From NCBI RefSeq assembly GCF_001854805.1, contig NZ_MBLO01000036.1, positions 273,879 to 337,878 of the forward strand: a stretch of 64,000 bases of DNA, written 5' to 3'. A program made the position numbers and the translations under genes. The number at the start of each line of letters is the position of its first letter. Within the stretch, counting starts at the first letter, position 1. This document shows positions 35,418-44,643 of this stretch, in pieces. The DNA is from Pseudofrankia coriaricola. Lineage in GTDB: Bacteria; Actinomycetota; Actinomycetes; Frankiales; Frankiaceae. The notes under the pieces were generated by a model. It worked only from the letters and a program-made list of their open reading frames with translations, searched no databases and was not told the origin of the DNA.

Positions 35418-36599
35418 TCACGGGGCCGCGACGTCGAACACGACGGCGGTGGCCATGCCGCCGCCCGCGCACATGGCGGCCACGCCGGTGCCGCCCCCTC
35501 GACGGCGCAGCTCGTGCACCATCGTGATGATCATTCGCGAGCCGCTCATGGCGACCGGGTGGCCGAGGCTGCAGCCGCTGCCGGCGACGTTCACCAGGGT
35601 CTCGTCGAGCCCGAGGATGCGGGTGGTGGCGACGGCGACCGAGGCGAACGCCTCGTTGATCTCCCAGAGCGCGACGTCGCCGATCGTGAGCCCGGCCCGC
35701 TCCAGCGCCTTCGGGATCGCGAGCGTCGGCGCGAGGCCCGTGTCGGCCGGCGGTACGCCCACCGATGCCCAGGCGCGGATGACAGCCAGCGGCTCGAGCC
35801 CGTGCCGCTCGGCGAACCCGCTGTCGGTGAGCACCATCGCCGCGGCACCGTCGTTGACACCGGACGCGTTGCCGGCCGTGATACTGAAGCCGTCGATCTC
35901 CGGATGGATCGGCTTCAGGGCGGCGAGCCGCTCCAGCGAGGTGTTCCGCCGCGGGTGCTCATCCACGGCGAACCTCACGGTGGTGCCGTCGCGCCGCGGC
36001 ACGTCGATCGGGAAGATCTCCTCAGTGAAGCTGCCGGCGTCGATAGCGGCGATCGCGCGCTGATGCGACCGCAGCGCCCACGCGTCCATCTCCTCCCGGG
36101 TGAGGTTCGCCTGGACCGCGGCGTTCCAGCCCACCGTGATCGACATGTCCCGGCACGGCGCGTCCGGCGTCTCGGGGTGGCTGTACGCGAGCCAGTCCTC
36201 GTCCCAGTCGTCGGTGCCCGGGATCCGCCAACGCGCGCGCGGCTTCGTCGAGGCCGACTGCACGCCACCGGCGATGACCACTCGGTCCATCCCCGACCGG
36301 ATCGACGCCGCCGCGCTCTGCACGGCGGCGAGCCCGGACGCGCAGTGCCGGTTGTGGGCGACGCCCGGCACGTTGGGGATGCCGGCGTTGACCGCCGCGT
36401 ACCGGGCGAGGTCTCCCCCGCCGTACAGCGACTCGCCGAGCACGACGTCGTCGACGAGCGCCGGGTCGATCCCCGACCGCCCGAGCGCCTCGGCCACCGC
36501 CCGGGTGCCGAGCTCGAACGCGCTCATCTCGGTGAGCGTGCCCTTGAACGCCGTCCCGATCGCCGTCCGAGCCGTCGAGACAATGACCGCCTCATCCAC
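35418..36599 (-). CDS. Acetyl-CoA acyltransferase (thiolase)
   Basis: 393 residues, a complete degradative-type thiolase. The nucleophile is in NRHCASGL (Cys86), the His in GCSLGHPVAMSG and the second Cys in MCAGGGMAT. GTG 36599 follows AGGAGGAG; an upstream in-frame start at 36677 would add 26 unconserved residues and lies in the operator. It would end the beta-oxidation-type sequence suggested by the racemase and SDR. Confidence 0.93.
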   Translation of the reverse strand: MDEAVIVSTARTAIGTAFKGTLTEMSAFELGTRAVAEALGRSGIDPALVDDVVLGESLYGGGDLARYAAVNAGIPNVPGVAHNRHCASGLAAVQSAAASIRSGMDRVVIAGGVQSASTKPRARWRIPGTDDWDEDWLAYSHPETPDAPCRDMSITVGWNAAVQANLTREEMDAWALRSHQRAIAAIDAGSFTEEIFPIDVPRRDGTTVRFAVDEHPRRNTSLERLAALKPIHPEIDGFSITAGNASGVNDGAAAMVLTDSGFAERHGLEPLAVIRAWASVGVPPADTGLAPTLAIPKALERAGLTIGDVALWEINEAFASVAVATTRILGLDETLVNVAGSGCSLGHPVAMSGSRMIITMVHELRRRGGGTGVAAMCAGGGMATAVVFDVAAP

Positions 36600-36677
36600 T
36601 GGGCGCTCCTCCTGGTCCTGGACAGGCCATCTGGACCCGCCGGCCGGTCCGGCGGCCCGAAAGATCATAGATGACAA

Positions 36678-36691
36678 AGTATATGCTCACT
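36678..36691 (-). promoter_or_regulatory. Operator copy 6, upstream of the thiolase
   Basis: AGTATATGCTCACT matches the right half of the core exactly (GCTCACT) and lies 78 bases upstream of GTG 36599. Confidence 0.5.
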
Positions 36692-36830
36692 TACCATAAG
36701 CAGCCAGACGAGGCCGCGCAACCAGACAGACGCGGCCCAGACGCGACCCATCGGAGCGATCCGTCCGCAGCGGCGGGGCGTAATCCACCCGCCGAACGGG
36801 CAGCTTGACCGGACGCCGCGGCAGCCTTAA

Positions 36831-36848
36831 TAAACGAGCACTCGTTTA
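36831..36848. promoter_or_regulatory. Orphan operator, copy 7
   Basis: TAAACGAG-CA-CTCGTTTA has perfect 8-bp arms, the most symmetric site of the family. It sits in the 551-bp non-coding gap 36600-37150. To its right there is no rightward gene, only the inverted-repeat element and the end of livF. It may be left from a lost gene or act at a distance on the thiolase. Confidence 0.6.
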
Positions 36849-36895
36849 CTTGCCCACTGGCCGGAAGTGGTGGGCGCCGTGAACCACGCGCTGAT

Positions 36896-37011
36896 CGAAC
36901 CGTGTTGGATGAGCCCGCCTATAGACAGGCTGAGCCGACACACTTCGCGACGCGGCCATTGAGGTGTGTTGGATGGGCAAGCCTATAGACAGGCCCATCC
37001 AACACGGTTCG
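36896..37011. repeat. 116-bp inverted-repeat element with an internal hairpin
   Basis: CGAACCGTGTTGGATG (36896-36911) is repeated in perfect inverse at 36996-37011. GCCTATAGACAGGC occurs twice directly (36917-36930 and 36981-36994). The right half also folds on itself: GTGTTGGATGG / CCATCCAACAC around GCCT-ATAGAC-AGGC. It has no coding capacity. It resembles a small non-autonomous mobile element or a recombinase site. Confidence 0.7.
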
Positions 37012-37150
37012 AGATTCCGTTTAGGCAGACGAGAAGGGCAGGTGCGGTGGGGGGAGGCCGTCCCTCCACTCCGCCGGCCTCAGCGCCTCAGCGGCCCGCT
37101 CAGCCGCACACGCACAGACGCGTTCTGTGATCGGGGCGGCGCGGCGGCGG

Positions 37151-37867
37151 TCAGGCGGCCTCGTCGACGCCGCCGAGGTACAGGCGCTCGATCTCGGACT
37201 CACGGGCGACCAGCTCGGACGCCGGGATCTCCGCGCGCACCAGGCCCTCGTTCATGATCAATGCCCGGTCGACGAAGCTCGCGGCGAAGTGGATGTGCTG
37301 TTCGACGAGCACGACGCCCGCGGACAGCGCCGTCGCCACCAGGCGCAGCCGTTCGAGGATGCGCTCGCTGACGGCCGGCGCAAGGCCGAACGACAGCTCG
37401 TCGATGAGCAGGACGGACGGGCGGCGCCCGACGGTACGCGCGAGCGCCAGCATCTGCTGCTCGCCGCCGGAGAGCACCCCGGCCCGCAGCGGCAGCTTCG
37501 GGCGCAGCTCGGGGAAGAGCTCGACCGACTCGTCCACATCGACGCCGGCCATCTGCAGGTTCTGGCGGACCGTCAGCGTGCCGAACACGCTGCGACCCTC
37601 GACCATGATCCCGATCTTGCCGCGGCTGCGCCGGTAGGACGGGCCGGTCAGCGGGACGCCCCCCACGAGCACCTCGCCGGTGTACTTCCCGAGGAAGCCG
37701 GCGATCGCCATCAGTGTGGTCGTCTTCCCGGCGCCGTTGCGGCCGAGCAGGCCGACGATCTCACCCTTGCCGACCGTGAACGTGACGTCGTGGATCACCG
37801 CGAGCGCCCCGTAGCCCGCGGTCAGCCCACGCACCTCTAACGCCGCCGTCCCCGTCTCCTGCGCCAT
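37151..37867 (-). CDS. livF: Branched-chain amino-acid-type ABC transporter ATPase (LivF-like)
   Basis: 238 residues. Walker A GRNGAGKTT, signature LSGGEQQ, Walker B VLLIDE and the LivF-style VRQNLQMAG segment are intact. LivF powers uptake of branched amino acids, but in actinobacterial catabolic loci such systems often take up aromatic or steroid-derived acids. No LivG, LivH, LivM or binding protein is in the window, so it is an orphan ATPase here. ATG 37867 follows GGAGGCGTTG. Confidence 0.9.
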   Translation of the reverse strand: MAQETGTAALEVRGLTAGYGALAVIHDVTFTVGKGEIVGLLGRNGAGKTTTLMAIAGFLGKYTGEVLVGGVPLTGPSYRRSRGKIGIMVEGRSVFGTLTVRQNLQMAGVDVDESVELFPELRPKLPLRAGVLSGGEQQMLALARTVGRRPSVLLIDELSFGLAPAVSERILERLRLVATALSAGVVLVEQHIHFAASFVDRALIMNEGLVRAEIPASELVARESEIERLYLGGVDEAA

Positions 37868-37975
37868 CAACGCCTCCGCCTTCTCGGTCGTCTTCTGGGT
37901 GGTCCGTGCCCGGCCCGCGGGGCGCCGGTCAGCCCGCGCGCGCCGCGTCGCCGCGCGCGAACCGGAGCAGCTTGT

Positions 37976-40900
37976 TCATGCGTCCCCGCCAGCGGTGGCC
38001 GACGCGCCAGGGGCGACCTGGGCGCGCCAGCGCTCGACAGCCGCCGCCTTGATCGACTCATAGCCCTTGATCATCTGTGCGGACTCCGCGAGGCTGACCA
38101 GATCCGCGTAGGGCCGCCCCGCGGCCAGGCTCCCGGTGACCAGCGCCTCGTACTCCCTGATGACGGCCCGCTCGAGGCGGCGGTCCCGGTCGAGGCCGAA
38201 GACGTCGAACGGGGTGCCGCGCAGCCGGCGCATCGTGCGCAGCCCGTGGAACATGACCGCCCACGGCCGCGCGGCGGGCAGCTTGTGCTTGAGCCCCATG
38301 CGCCGCAGCGACGGCGGGTGCAGGTGGTAGGTCACCTTGTACGGGCCCTCGATGCCGAGGTCGGCGGCGGTCTGGGCGTGGTCGGCGAGCAGGTGGAGGC
38401 GGGCGACCTCGTACTCGTCCTTGTAGGTGAGCAGCTTGAACCAGCTCTCGGCCACCGCGCGGGTGAGCGCCCATCCGTGGCCGGCGCCGTCCTGCCCGGC
38501 GGCGGTCGCCACCAGGCCGAGGAAGCGGGCCGCCCGTCCCGCGTCCTGGTAGTCGATGGCCTGGGCGGCGCGGCGGACGAGCAGGGCACGCAGGTCGTCG
38601 GGCAGACCGGCCGGCAGGTCGCTCTCCGCGACGAGCCGGCCGGCGGTCGCGAACGCGCCGGGCGACGGGTCGAAGATGCTCGGCTTCGCGACCGCGGTCG
38701 CGGCGGCGCCGGTATCGGCGCCGGCGGTGGCCGCGAGCGCGGCCTCGACGGCGGCCGGGTCATGCGCGGCCCACCGGCCCCAGGCGAAGGCCGCCCGGTT
38801 GTCGGCCACCGCCTTGCCGTTGCGGCCCATGGCCTTCTCGAGGTCGGCCAGTGGCAGCGGCAGCCCGCCGAGCTGGTAGGCGGCGCCGAGCAGCACGATG
38901 TTGCCCAGCAGCTGGTTGGCGAACACCTGCTCGGCGATCCGCTTGCTGTCCAGGAACAGGGCTCGGTCGTCGCCGACACGCTCGGAGACCGCCGCGCGCA
39001 TGACCGCCTCGTCCGGCGCGGCGACGTCGCGCTGCAGCATCGCCGCGGTGGGCGTGACGGTCACGTCGACGACGGCGACCGTCCGGCCGGGGCGGACCGT
39101 CGCGAGGTGCTTGGCCGCGGCGGCCTGCAGGATGTCACCGGACAGGTACAGGTCGGCCCCGCCCTCGCCCACGGTGGACGCGCCCGCCGCCTCGGCACCC
39201 CCGGCCCGCTTCGGCGAGAGCCTCAGGTGGGAGACGACGGCGCCGGCCTTCTGCGACAGGCCGGTCTGGTCGAGGCCGGCGACCGCGAGCCCCGCGGCCT
39301 GCGCCGCCGCCGCGATCACCCGGTTGGCGGTCACGACGCCGGTGCCGCCGACGCCGGTGAAGTAGACGCCGAAACTCTCCGTGATGGGCTGGACGTCCGG
39401 CGCTGGGAGGTCGCCGGCTGGCAGGTGGGGACGGACGTGCGAAGCCGCGTTCTTGCCGGCCGGCTGTCCCGCCCGCCGACCGGCGCCGAGCCGCGCGAGC
39501 GGGCCTGGCTTACGGGGCGTGATCGTGACGAACGACGGGCAGTCGCCCTCGAGGCAGGTGTAGTCGCGGTTGCACGACAGGTCGTCGATGCGGCGCTTCT
39601 CGCCGAACTCGGTGTGGTGCGGCAGCACGGACAGGCAGTTGCTCTTGACCGAGCAGTCGCCACAGCCCTCGCACACCGCCTCGTTGATGACGACGCGCCG
39701 CGGCGGCTCGGGCAGCAGGCCGCGCTTGCGCAGCCGGCGCGACTCGGCCGCGCAGCGCTGGTCGTAGATGATCGTCGTAACCCCGGGGACGGAGCGCAGC
39801 TCCTCCTGGACCTCCTCCAGGTGGTCGCGCCCGAGCACCCGGACGCCGGGGGCGAACCGGGCGCGGCGGCCGTAGTGCTTCGGGTCCTCGGCGCAGACGA
39901 CGACCCGGGTGACGCCCTCGGCCTCAAGTGCCCGGGTCATCGCCGGGACGTCCATGAGCCCGACGACGTCCTGGCCGCCGGTCATCGCGACCGCGGTGTT
40001 GTAGAGGATCTTGAAAGTGACGTTGACGCCGGCCGCGACGCTCGCGCGGATCGCGAGGATGCCCGAGTGCGACAGCGTCCCGTCGCCGAGGTTCTGGATG
40101 AGGTGCGGCTCGTCGACGAACGGCGACAGCCCCAGCCACGGCACGCCCTCGGCACCCATCGGTGTCGGCGGGAGGCTCTTCATGCCCAGGTGGCGGGCCT
40201 CGAAGTACATGATCCCGTGGCAGCCAACCCCGCCGCCGACCAGCGCGCCCTCCGGGAAGACCGTCGAGCGGTTGTGCGGGCAGCCACTGCAGAAACCCGG
40301 CGGGCGCGCGGGCAGGTCGACGAGCGGCAGGGTGATGACCGGCGCCGGCGCCGAGGCCGTGACGACCGGGAGCAGCCGCCGGGCCGGGGAACCGTTCGAG
40401 GCGCCGTTCGCCGTCGCCGCCGCCCTGGCGGCCACCAGGTCAGGCAGGACCCTCCGCAGGACCGCGGCGACCTTCGACGCGTCCAGCTCGCCAGGGGTGG
40501 TCACGAGCGGGCGGCCGTCGCGGTCGCGCTTTCCCGCGACGCGGGTCGTGAGCCCGGCCTCGTGCAGGATCGCGCGCAGCTGCGTCTCGACGAACGGCCG
40601 CTTCTCCTCGATGACGACGATCTCGTCGACGGAGCGGGCGAACTCGAGGACGGTCTCGCGCCCCAGCGGGTAGGTGACGGCGAGCCGGAGCACCCGGACT
40701 CCGACGTCGGCGAGCCGGTCCATCCCGACGCCGAGGTCCGCGAACGCCTGGACGACGTCGAAGTAGGTCTTGCCCGCGCAGACGACGCCGAGGCGCGCGC
40801 CAGCCGGGGCGCCGACGACGCGGTCGAGCCGGTTGTGCCGGGCGTAGGCCTCGGCGGCCCGCAGCCGCAGGTCGATGACCTGCTCCTCCTGGCCCGGGGC

Positions 40901-41797
40901 GGCGTGCGGGCCGACCGCGGTCGACGGGATGTGCCGCCACGGCCGGCCGTCGACCGCGTGGTCGGTCGGGTCGCTCGGGGTGTGCCGGTCCACGCCCGCG
41001 TCGACGGTGCCGATGCCGTCGGCGACGGAGGTGACGATCTTCAGGCCGGCCCAGGCACCGCTGTAGCGCGACATCCGGAAGGCGTGGACGCCGAGGTCGA
41101 GGATGTCCTGCTGGTCGCCGGGGACGAGCACCGGGACGCAGGCGTCCTCGAAGGTGTACTGGCTGTCGCAGGCGAGGGTCGACGACTTGGCCGACGGGTC
41201 GTCGCCGCAGAACATCACGACGCCGCCGTTCGGTCCGGTGCCCATCGCGCCGGCGTGCTTGAGGACGTCGCCGCAGCGGTCCAGGCCCGGGGTCTTGCCG
41301 TACCAGGCCCCCACCACGCCGTCAAGCGCGCCGCCTTCCGGGAGCGCGGCCCCTCGCGGGGCGGAGCCGTCATCCGCGGAAGCACGCGCGGCGGCGCCGG
41401 CGGGGGCGCTGGGCGCCGCCGTTTCGCCCGGGCCCGCTTCGGCGCTGCCCGGGGCCAGCAGCGACCGGCCGGCGCCCATCTGGCTGCCCCAGACGGTGGC
41501 GGCCGCGAGCTCCTCGTTCAGGCCGGGGCGGTGCAGCACCCGATGCTCGGTGAGCAGGGCGGCGGCACGCTCGATGGTGAGGTCGAAGGTGCCCAGCGGC
41601 GAGCCGGGGTAACCGGAGACCATGGTCGCCGTCGTGAGGCCGTCGCGCGCGTCCAGCTCGGCGCGCACGACCAGCAGCCGTGCGAGCGCCTCGACGCCGG
41701 AGAGCAGCGCCGGCTCGGCGGCGACCGGCGCCGGTGCCGCCTGGTCTGGCCCGGCCGCGCCGGCGCCGCCGGCGTGCTCGGTGACGGCCCCGCTCAC
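37976..41797 (-). CDS. Indolepyruvate:ferredoxin oxidoreductase (fused 2-oxoacid oxidoreductase)
   Basis: 1273 residues. The order is TPP/2-oxoacid domain (VSGYPGSPLG, WYGKTPGLDRCGDV, MFCGDDPSAKSS), a second TPP-binding part (FCSGCPHNRST), a cysteine cluster (CEGCGDCSVKSNC...SCNRDYTCLEGDC, about 705-755) and a gamma domain (GVGGTGVVT). The enzyme oxidatively decarboxylates aryl-2-oxoacids to acyl-CoA, reducing ferredoxin. Residues about 113-160 are an Ala/Gly/Pro-rich stretch inside a normally conserved core. GTG 41797 overlaps the amidohydrolase stop. Confidence 0.92.
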   Translation of the reverse strand: MSGAVTEHAGGAGAAGPDQAAPAPVAAEPALLSGVEALARLLVVRAELDARDGLTTATMVSGYPGSPLGTFDLTIERAAALLTEHRVLHRPGLNEELAAATVWGSQMGAGRSLLAPGSAEAGPGETAAPSAPAGAAARASADDGSAPRGAALPEGGALDGVVGAWYGKTPGLDRCGDVLKHAGAMGTGPNGGVVMFCGDDPSAKSSTLACDSQYTFEDACVPVLVPGDQQDILDLGVHAFRMSRYSGAWAGLKIVTSVADGIGTVDAGVDRHTPSDPTDHAVDGRPWRHIPSTAVGPHAAPGQEEQVIDLRLRAAEAYARHNRLDRVVGAPAGARLGVVCAGKTYFDVVQAFADLGVGMDRLADVGVRVLRLAVTYPLGRETVLEFARSVDEIVVIEEKRPFVETQLRAILHEAGLTTRVAGKRDRDGRPLVTTPGELDASKVAAVLRRVLPDLVAARAAATANGASNGSPARRLLPVVTASAPAPVITLPLVDLPARPPGFCSGCPHNRSTVFPEGALVGGGVGCHGIMYFEARHLGMKSLPPTPMGAEGVPWLGLSPFVDEPHLIQNLGDGTLSHSGILAIRASVAAGVNVTFKILYNTAVAMTGGQDVVGLMDVPAMTRALEAEGVTRVVVCAEDPKHYGRRARFAPGVRVLGRDHLEEVQEELRSVPGVTTIIYDQRCAAESRRLRKRGLLPEPPRRVVINEAVCEGCGDCSVKSNCLSVLPHHTEFGEKRRIDDLSCNRDYTCLEGDCPSFVTITPRKPGPLARLGAGRRAGQPAGKNAASHVRPHLPAGDLPAPDVQPITESFGVYFTGVGGTGVVTANRVIAAAAQAAGLAVAGLDQTGLSQKAGAVVSHLRLSPKRAGGAEAAGASTVGEGGADLYLSGDILQAAAAKHLATVRPGRTVAVVDVTVTPTAAMLQRDVAAPDEAVMRAAVSERVGDDRALFLDSKRIAEQVFANQLLGNIVLLGAAYQLGGLPLPLADLEKAMGRNGKAVADNRAAFAWGRWAAHDPAAVEAALAATAGADTGAAATAVAKPSIFDPSPGAFATAGRLVAESDLPAGLPDDLRALLVRRAAQAIDYQDAGRAARFLGLVATAAGQDGAGHGWALTRAVAESWFKLLTYKDEYEVARLHLLADHAQTAADLGIEGPYKVTYHLHPPSLRRMGLKHKLPAARPWAVMFHGLRTMRRLRGTPFDVFGLDRDRRLERAVIREYEALVTGSLAAGRPYADLVSLAESAQMIKGYESIKAAAVERWRAQVAPGASATAGGDA

Positions 41798-43044
41798 AGG
41801 TAGACCGACGGGTTCACGTAGGCGACCTCGCCATCCTTGAAGACCAGCCGGCGGCGGGCCGGGTCGCGCAGGACGGAGATGTCCTCGGTCGGGTCGCCGT
41901 CGACGACGACCAGGTCGGCCAGGTAGCCCTCACGGATCTGGCCGGTCTCCAGGCCGACGAGCGGGCCCATGTCCCGGGTGGCGGTGTGCACGGCCTCGGC
42001 GGGCGTCATGCCGACCAGGTCGACGTAGCGCTCGAGCTCCGCCGCGTACGTGCCGTGCCTCGTCCACTGGTGGCCGAAGTCGCCACCGGCGACGATCCGG
42101 ATCCCGGACTCCCGCAGCCGTTGTAACCCCTCGACCTGGGACTTCAGCTCGTCCCGGTAGCCGGACAGCTCGACCTTCTCCGGTGAGAGTCCCCACGGCT
42201 CGGCGTGGCCGTTGACCACCGCGTACAGGTAGTGCAGCCCCGGGCAGACCCAGACGTCGTCGCGGCGGGCCTCCAGGGCGCGCAGCGCCTCGTCGTCGAG
42301 GAAGCAGGCGTGGTGGATGAGCCGCACGCCGGTGCGCGCGGCCATGGCGACGCTCGCGGACCCACGGGCGTGCACCGTGATGAAGGCGCCGTACTTCGCC
42401 GCCTCGTCGACGGCGGCCTCGAGCATCTCGTCGTTCATGTACACGTCGTCGGACGGGAACTCGGGCACGATGCCGTCGCCGGAGATGAACAGCTTGATCG
42501 CCCGCGCGCCGGCGTCGCACTGCCGGGCGACGATCGCGCGCAGCTCGCGGGCGTCGGCCGCGACCACCGACATCGGGGTGCCGTCGCTGATCGCCCCCGG
42601 CGAGGTCACCAGCAGGTTGCCCGGCACGATCCGCGGGCCGGGGATCAGGCCGCGCTCGATCGCGTCCCGCGCGACCACGTCGTCCTGCGGCTGCAGGACG
42701 CTCGCGCTGACGATGAGCGTGTAGCCGCTCTCCAGGAAGGTGCGCACGACGGCGGCGACGTCCAGGGCGTGCTGGGCCGGTGGTGAGGCGGCGACGCCGG
42801 CATGGTCGAAGACGAAGTCCAGCGGCCAGCTGATGTGGGTGTGCGCGTCGCCGAGGCCGGGCAGGACGGTGGCCCCGCGCACGTCGACGACCCTGGCCGA
42901 CACCGCGTCCAGGTCGAGGCGGCCGGGCGTCACCAGCTCGACGCGGTTGCCCTCGACGAGGATGTCGCCGTCGAACGGCCGCTCGCTCGCATCGCCGGTG
43001 CAGGCGAGCACTCGAGCGTTCCTGATCAGTGTCCGCGCGGTCAT
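41794..43044 (-). CDS. Amidohydrolase-1 family (imidazolonepropionase-like) hydrolase
   Basis: 416 residues. The metal motif HTHISWP, a lysine in AIKLFISGDG (likely bridging), HARGS and IHHACF in the barrel, and GGDFGHQW near the C-terminus match prolidase/imidazolonepropionase-type amidohydrolases. It would hydrolyse an amide, carbamate or lactam. ATG 43044 follows AAGGAGGAG; the longer frame to 43128 is not needed. It is coupled to the oxidoreductase by a GTGA overlap. Confidence 0.9.
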   Translation of the reverse strand: MTARTLIRNARVLACTGDASERPFDGDILVEGNRVELVTPGRLDLDAVSARVVDVRGATVLPGLGDAHTHISWPLDFVFDHAGVAASPPAQHALDVAAVVRTFLESGYTLIVSASVLQPQDDVVARDAIERGLIPGPRIVPGNLLVTSPGAISDGTPMSVVAADARELRAIVARQCDAGARAIKLFISGDGIVPEFPSDDVYMNDEMLEAAVDEAAKYGAFITVHARGSASVAMAARTGVRLIHHACFLDDEALRALEARRDDVWVCPGLHYLYAVVNGHAEPWGLSPEKVELSGYRDELKSQVEGLQRLRESGIRIVAGGDFGHQWTRHGTYAAELERYVDLVGMTPAEAVHTATRDMGPLVGLETGQIREGYLADLVVVDGDPTEDISVLRDPARRRLVFKDGEVAYVNPSVYL

Positions 43045-43166
43045 GCGCTCCTCCTTGTCAGGCCGCTTACCGGGCCGGCGGGCCAGCCGGGCCGCCGCGA
43101 GCTCTTCGTCGGCCCGCTCCCTGGCCACGGCTCGCCCCGCCAGTACTTCGAGGATGGGCCGCTGGA

Positions 43167-43203
43167 GGCACGAAGAAAGATCATTTTCACACCTCCCTTG
43201 GCC
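43167..43203 (+). repeat. Non-coding copy of the dispersed repeat seen at 24521
   Basis: GGCACGAAGAAAGATCATTT and its continuation TTCACACCTCCCTTGGCC follow the same pattern as the core of the 66-bp units at 24521. It lies in the gap between the amidohydrolase start and the alcohol dehydrogenase stop. A translation would read KKDHFHTSLGPF, parallel to KEEHFRAPFG. Confidence 0.65.
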
Positions 43204-43206
43204 CCT

Positions 43207-44283
43207 TCAGACGATGACGGTGCGCGTGCCCTCGGCGCCAGCCGTCAGCCGGATGCCCTCGTTGATCTCCGCCAGCTTGATCCGCTGGGAGACCATCTGC
43301 CCGAGATCGAGCCGGCCGCTCTCGGCGAGCCGGATGAAGCGCGGGAAGTCGCGGAGGATCTGCGAGCCGCCGACGGGCGAGCCGACCAGCTTCTTGCCGG
43401 AGAACACCGCCCCGATCGCGGGCAGGGTGATCGTGGCGCCCACCGCCGGCATGCCGACGAGCGTCACCGTCCCCTCCATCCGGGCCAGCGCGAACGCCTG
43501 CTCCATCAGCTTGGGGAAACCAACGACCTCAAAGCTGTAGTCCGCGCCGCGCCCACCGGTGAGCGCCCTGACCTGTTCGACCGGGTCGTCGGCGGTCGGG
43601 TCGACAGTGTGGGTCGCGCCGGCGCGCAGCGCGGCGTCGCGGCGCGACGACGCCGGGTCGATCGCGATGATCACGGCCGCGCCGGCGATCCGGGCACCCT
43701 GGATGACGGACTGCCCGACGCCTCCACAACCGATCACCGCGACGGTCGACCCCGGGGAGACCTGGGCGGTGTTCAGCGCGGCGCCGACGCCGGTGGTCAC
43801 CCCGCAGCCGAGCAGGGCCAGCTGCTCGTCCGGCAGGTCCGTCTCGACCGCGACGACGCTCGCCTCGTCGACGACCATCGCCTCGGCGAACGAGCCGCAG
43901 CCGCAGACCGCGCGCGCCGTACGGCCGTCGGCGAGGGTGAACCGCGTCGCGGCCTGGACGAGCGGCCCGCGCTCGCAGTGGTTGGTCATGCCGTTCTGGC
44001 ACCACCAGCAGGAGCCGCAGGCCGGCGAGACGGAGGCCAGCACGCGGTCGCCCGGCCGGACCCGGCGGACCTCGGCGCCGACCTCCTCGACGGTCCCGGT
44101 GGCCTCGTGGCCTGGGACGATCGGCAGCTGCAGCGCCGAGTGGCCCTCGATGACGTTGAGGTCGGTGTGGCAGATGCCGCTGGCGGTGATGCGCACGAGC
44201 ACGTCGCGCGGGCCGACGGCGGGGACCGGCAGGTCCTCGAGGACGAGCGGCTTGCCAGGCTCATACGCGACGGCGACCCTCAT
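43207..44283 (-). CDS. Zinc-dependent alcohol dehydrogenase (MDR)
   Basis: 358 residues. Catalytic zinc ligands are Cys38 (GICHTD) and His59/Glu60 (PGHEA). The structural zinc set is Cys89, Cys92, Cys95 and Cys103, and the nucleotide loop is GCGGVG. It interconverts an alcohol and an aldehyde with NAD(P); the form resembles mycothiol/aryl-alcohol-type class III enzymes. ATG 44283 follows GGAGATGGG. The 547-bp divergent gap holds two operators. Confidence 0.93.
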   Translation of the reverse strand: MRVAVAYEPGKPLVLEDLPVPAVGPRDVLVRITASGICHTDLNVIEGHSALQLPIVPGHEATGTVEEVGAEVRRVRPGDRVLASVSPACGSCWWCQNGMTNHCERGPLVQAATRFTLADGRTARAVCGCGSFAEAMVVDEASVVAVETDLPDEQLALLGCGVTTGVGAALNTAQVSPGSTVAVIGCGGVGQSVIQGARIAGAAVIIAIDPASSRRDAALRAGATHTVDPTADDPVEQVRALTGGRGADYSFEVVGFPKLMEQAFALARMEGTVTLVGMPAVGATITLPAIGAVFSGKKLVGSPVGGSQILRDFPRFIRLAESGRLDLGQMVSQRIKLAEINEGIRLTAGAEGTRTVIV

Positions 44284-44493
44284 CGAGGCCCATCTCCTGT
44301 CCGTGCTGGCGGCGCGGCGCGCCGCGGTGCCCTGCCCGGGTGTGTCCCGCCGTTGACGTGCCCCGCCGTTGATGTCACCCGCCGTCGACGTGCGACGCCG
44401 GGTGACGTGCGCTGTCGGTGACGCGGTGCCGCGCCGCCGGCTGCGGGCGAGCAGCACGCCAGGCGCGCTCGGCCGGTGGCTGGACACTAGCTC

Positions 44494-44507
44494 AGTAACC
44501 GCTCACT
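44494..44507 (-). promoter_or_regulatory. Operator copy 8, alcohol dehydrogenase side
   Basis: AGTAACCGCTCACT matches the core at 12 of 14 positions in the gap 44284-44830, on the side of the dehydrogenase (211 bases upstream of its ATG). Nothing else is visible in that gap apart from copy 9. Confidence 0.55.
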
Positions 44508-44629
44508 CCACAACCGGAAGCACACCCCCAGCGCGGCCCGGTGCGGGTCGCGTCCACCCGAAACCATCTTCACAAGAGGGCGACGGTGTCGCACGCAGCG
44601 GTCGCGGCCATGCCCAGCTCGGGTAAGTA

Positions 44630-44643
44630 TGTGAGCGCTCTGT
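44630..44643 (+). promoter_or_regulatory. Operator copy 9, ferredoxin side
   Basis: TGTGAGCGCTCTGT contains the perfect 8-bp centre GAGCGCTC. TTAGCAT follows as a possible -10 for the ferredoxin, whose long 180-base leader would start here. Confidence 0.55.

Noticed and set aside
32206..36063. Rightward 1285-codon open frame
   Set aside because: Antisense to SDR, LLM, CoA-transferase and thiolase genes with clear motifs; composition is that of a GC-rich shadow frame and no domain is visible.
36896..37011. tRNA or structured RNA gene
   Set aside because: No cloverleaf, no TTC-type loop; the symmetry is that of an inverted-repeat element.
38246..41803. Rightward 1185-codon open frame
   Set aside because: Exactly opposite the indolepyruvate oxidoreductase; Arg/Gly/Val-rich with no fold.
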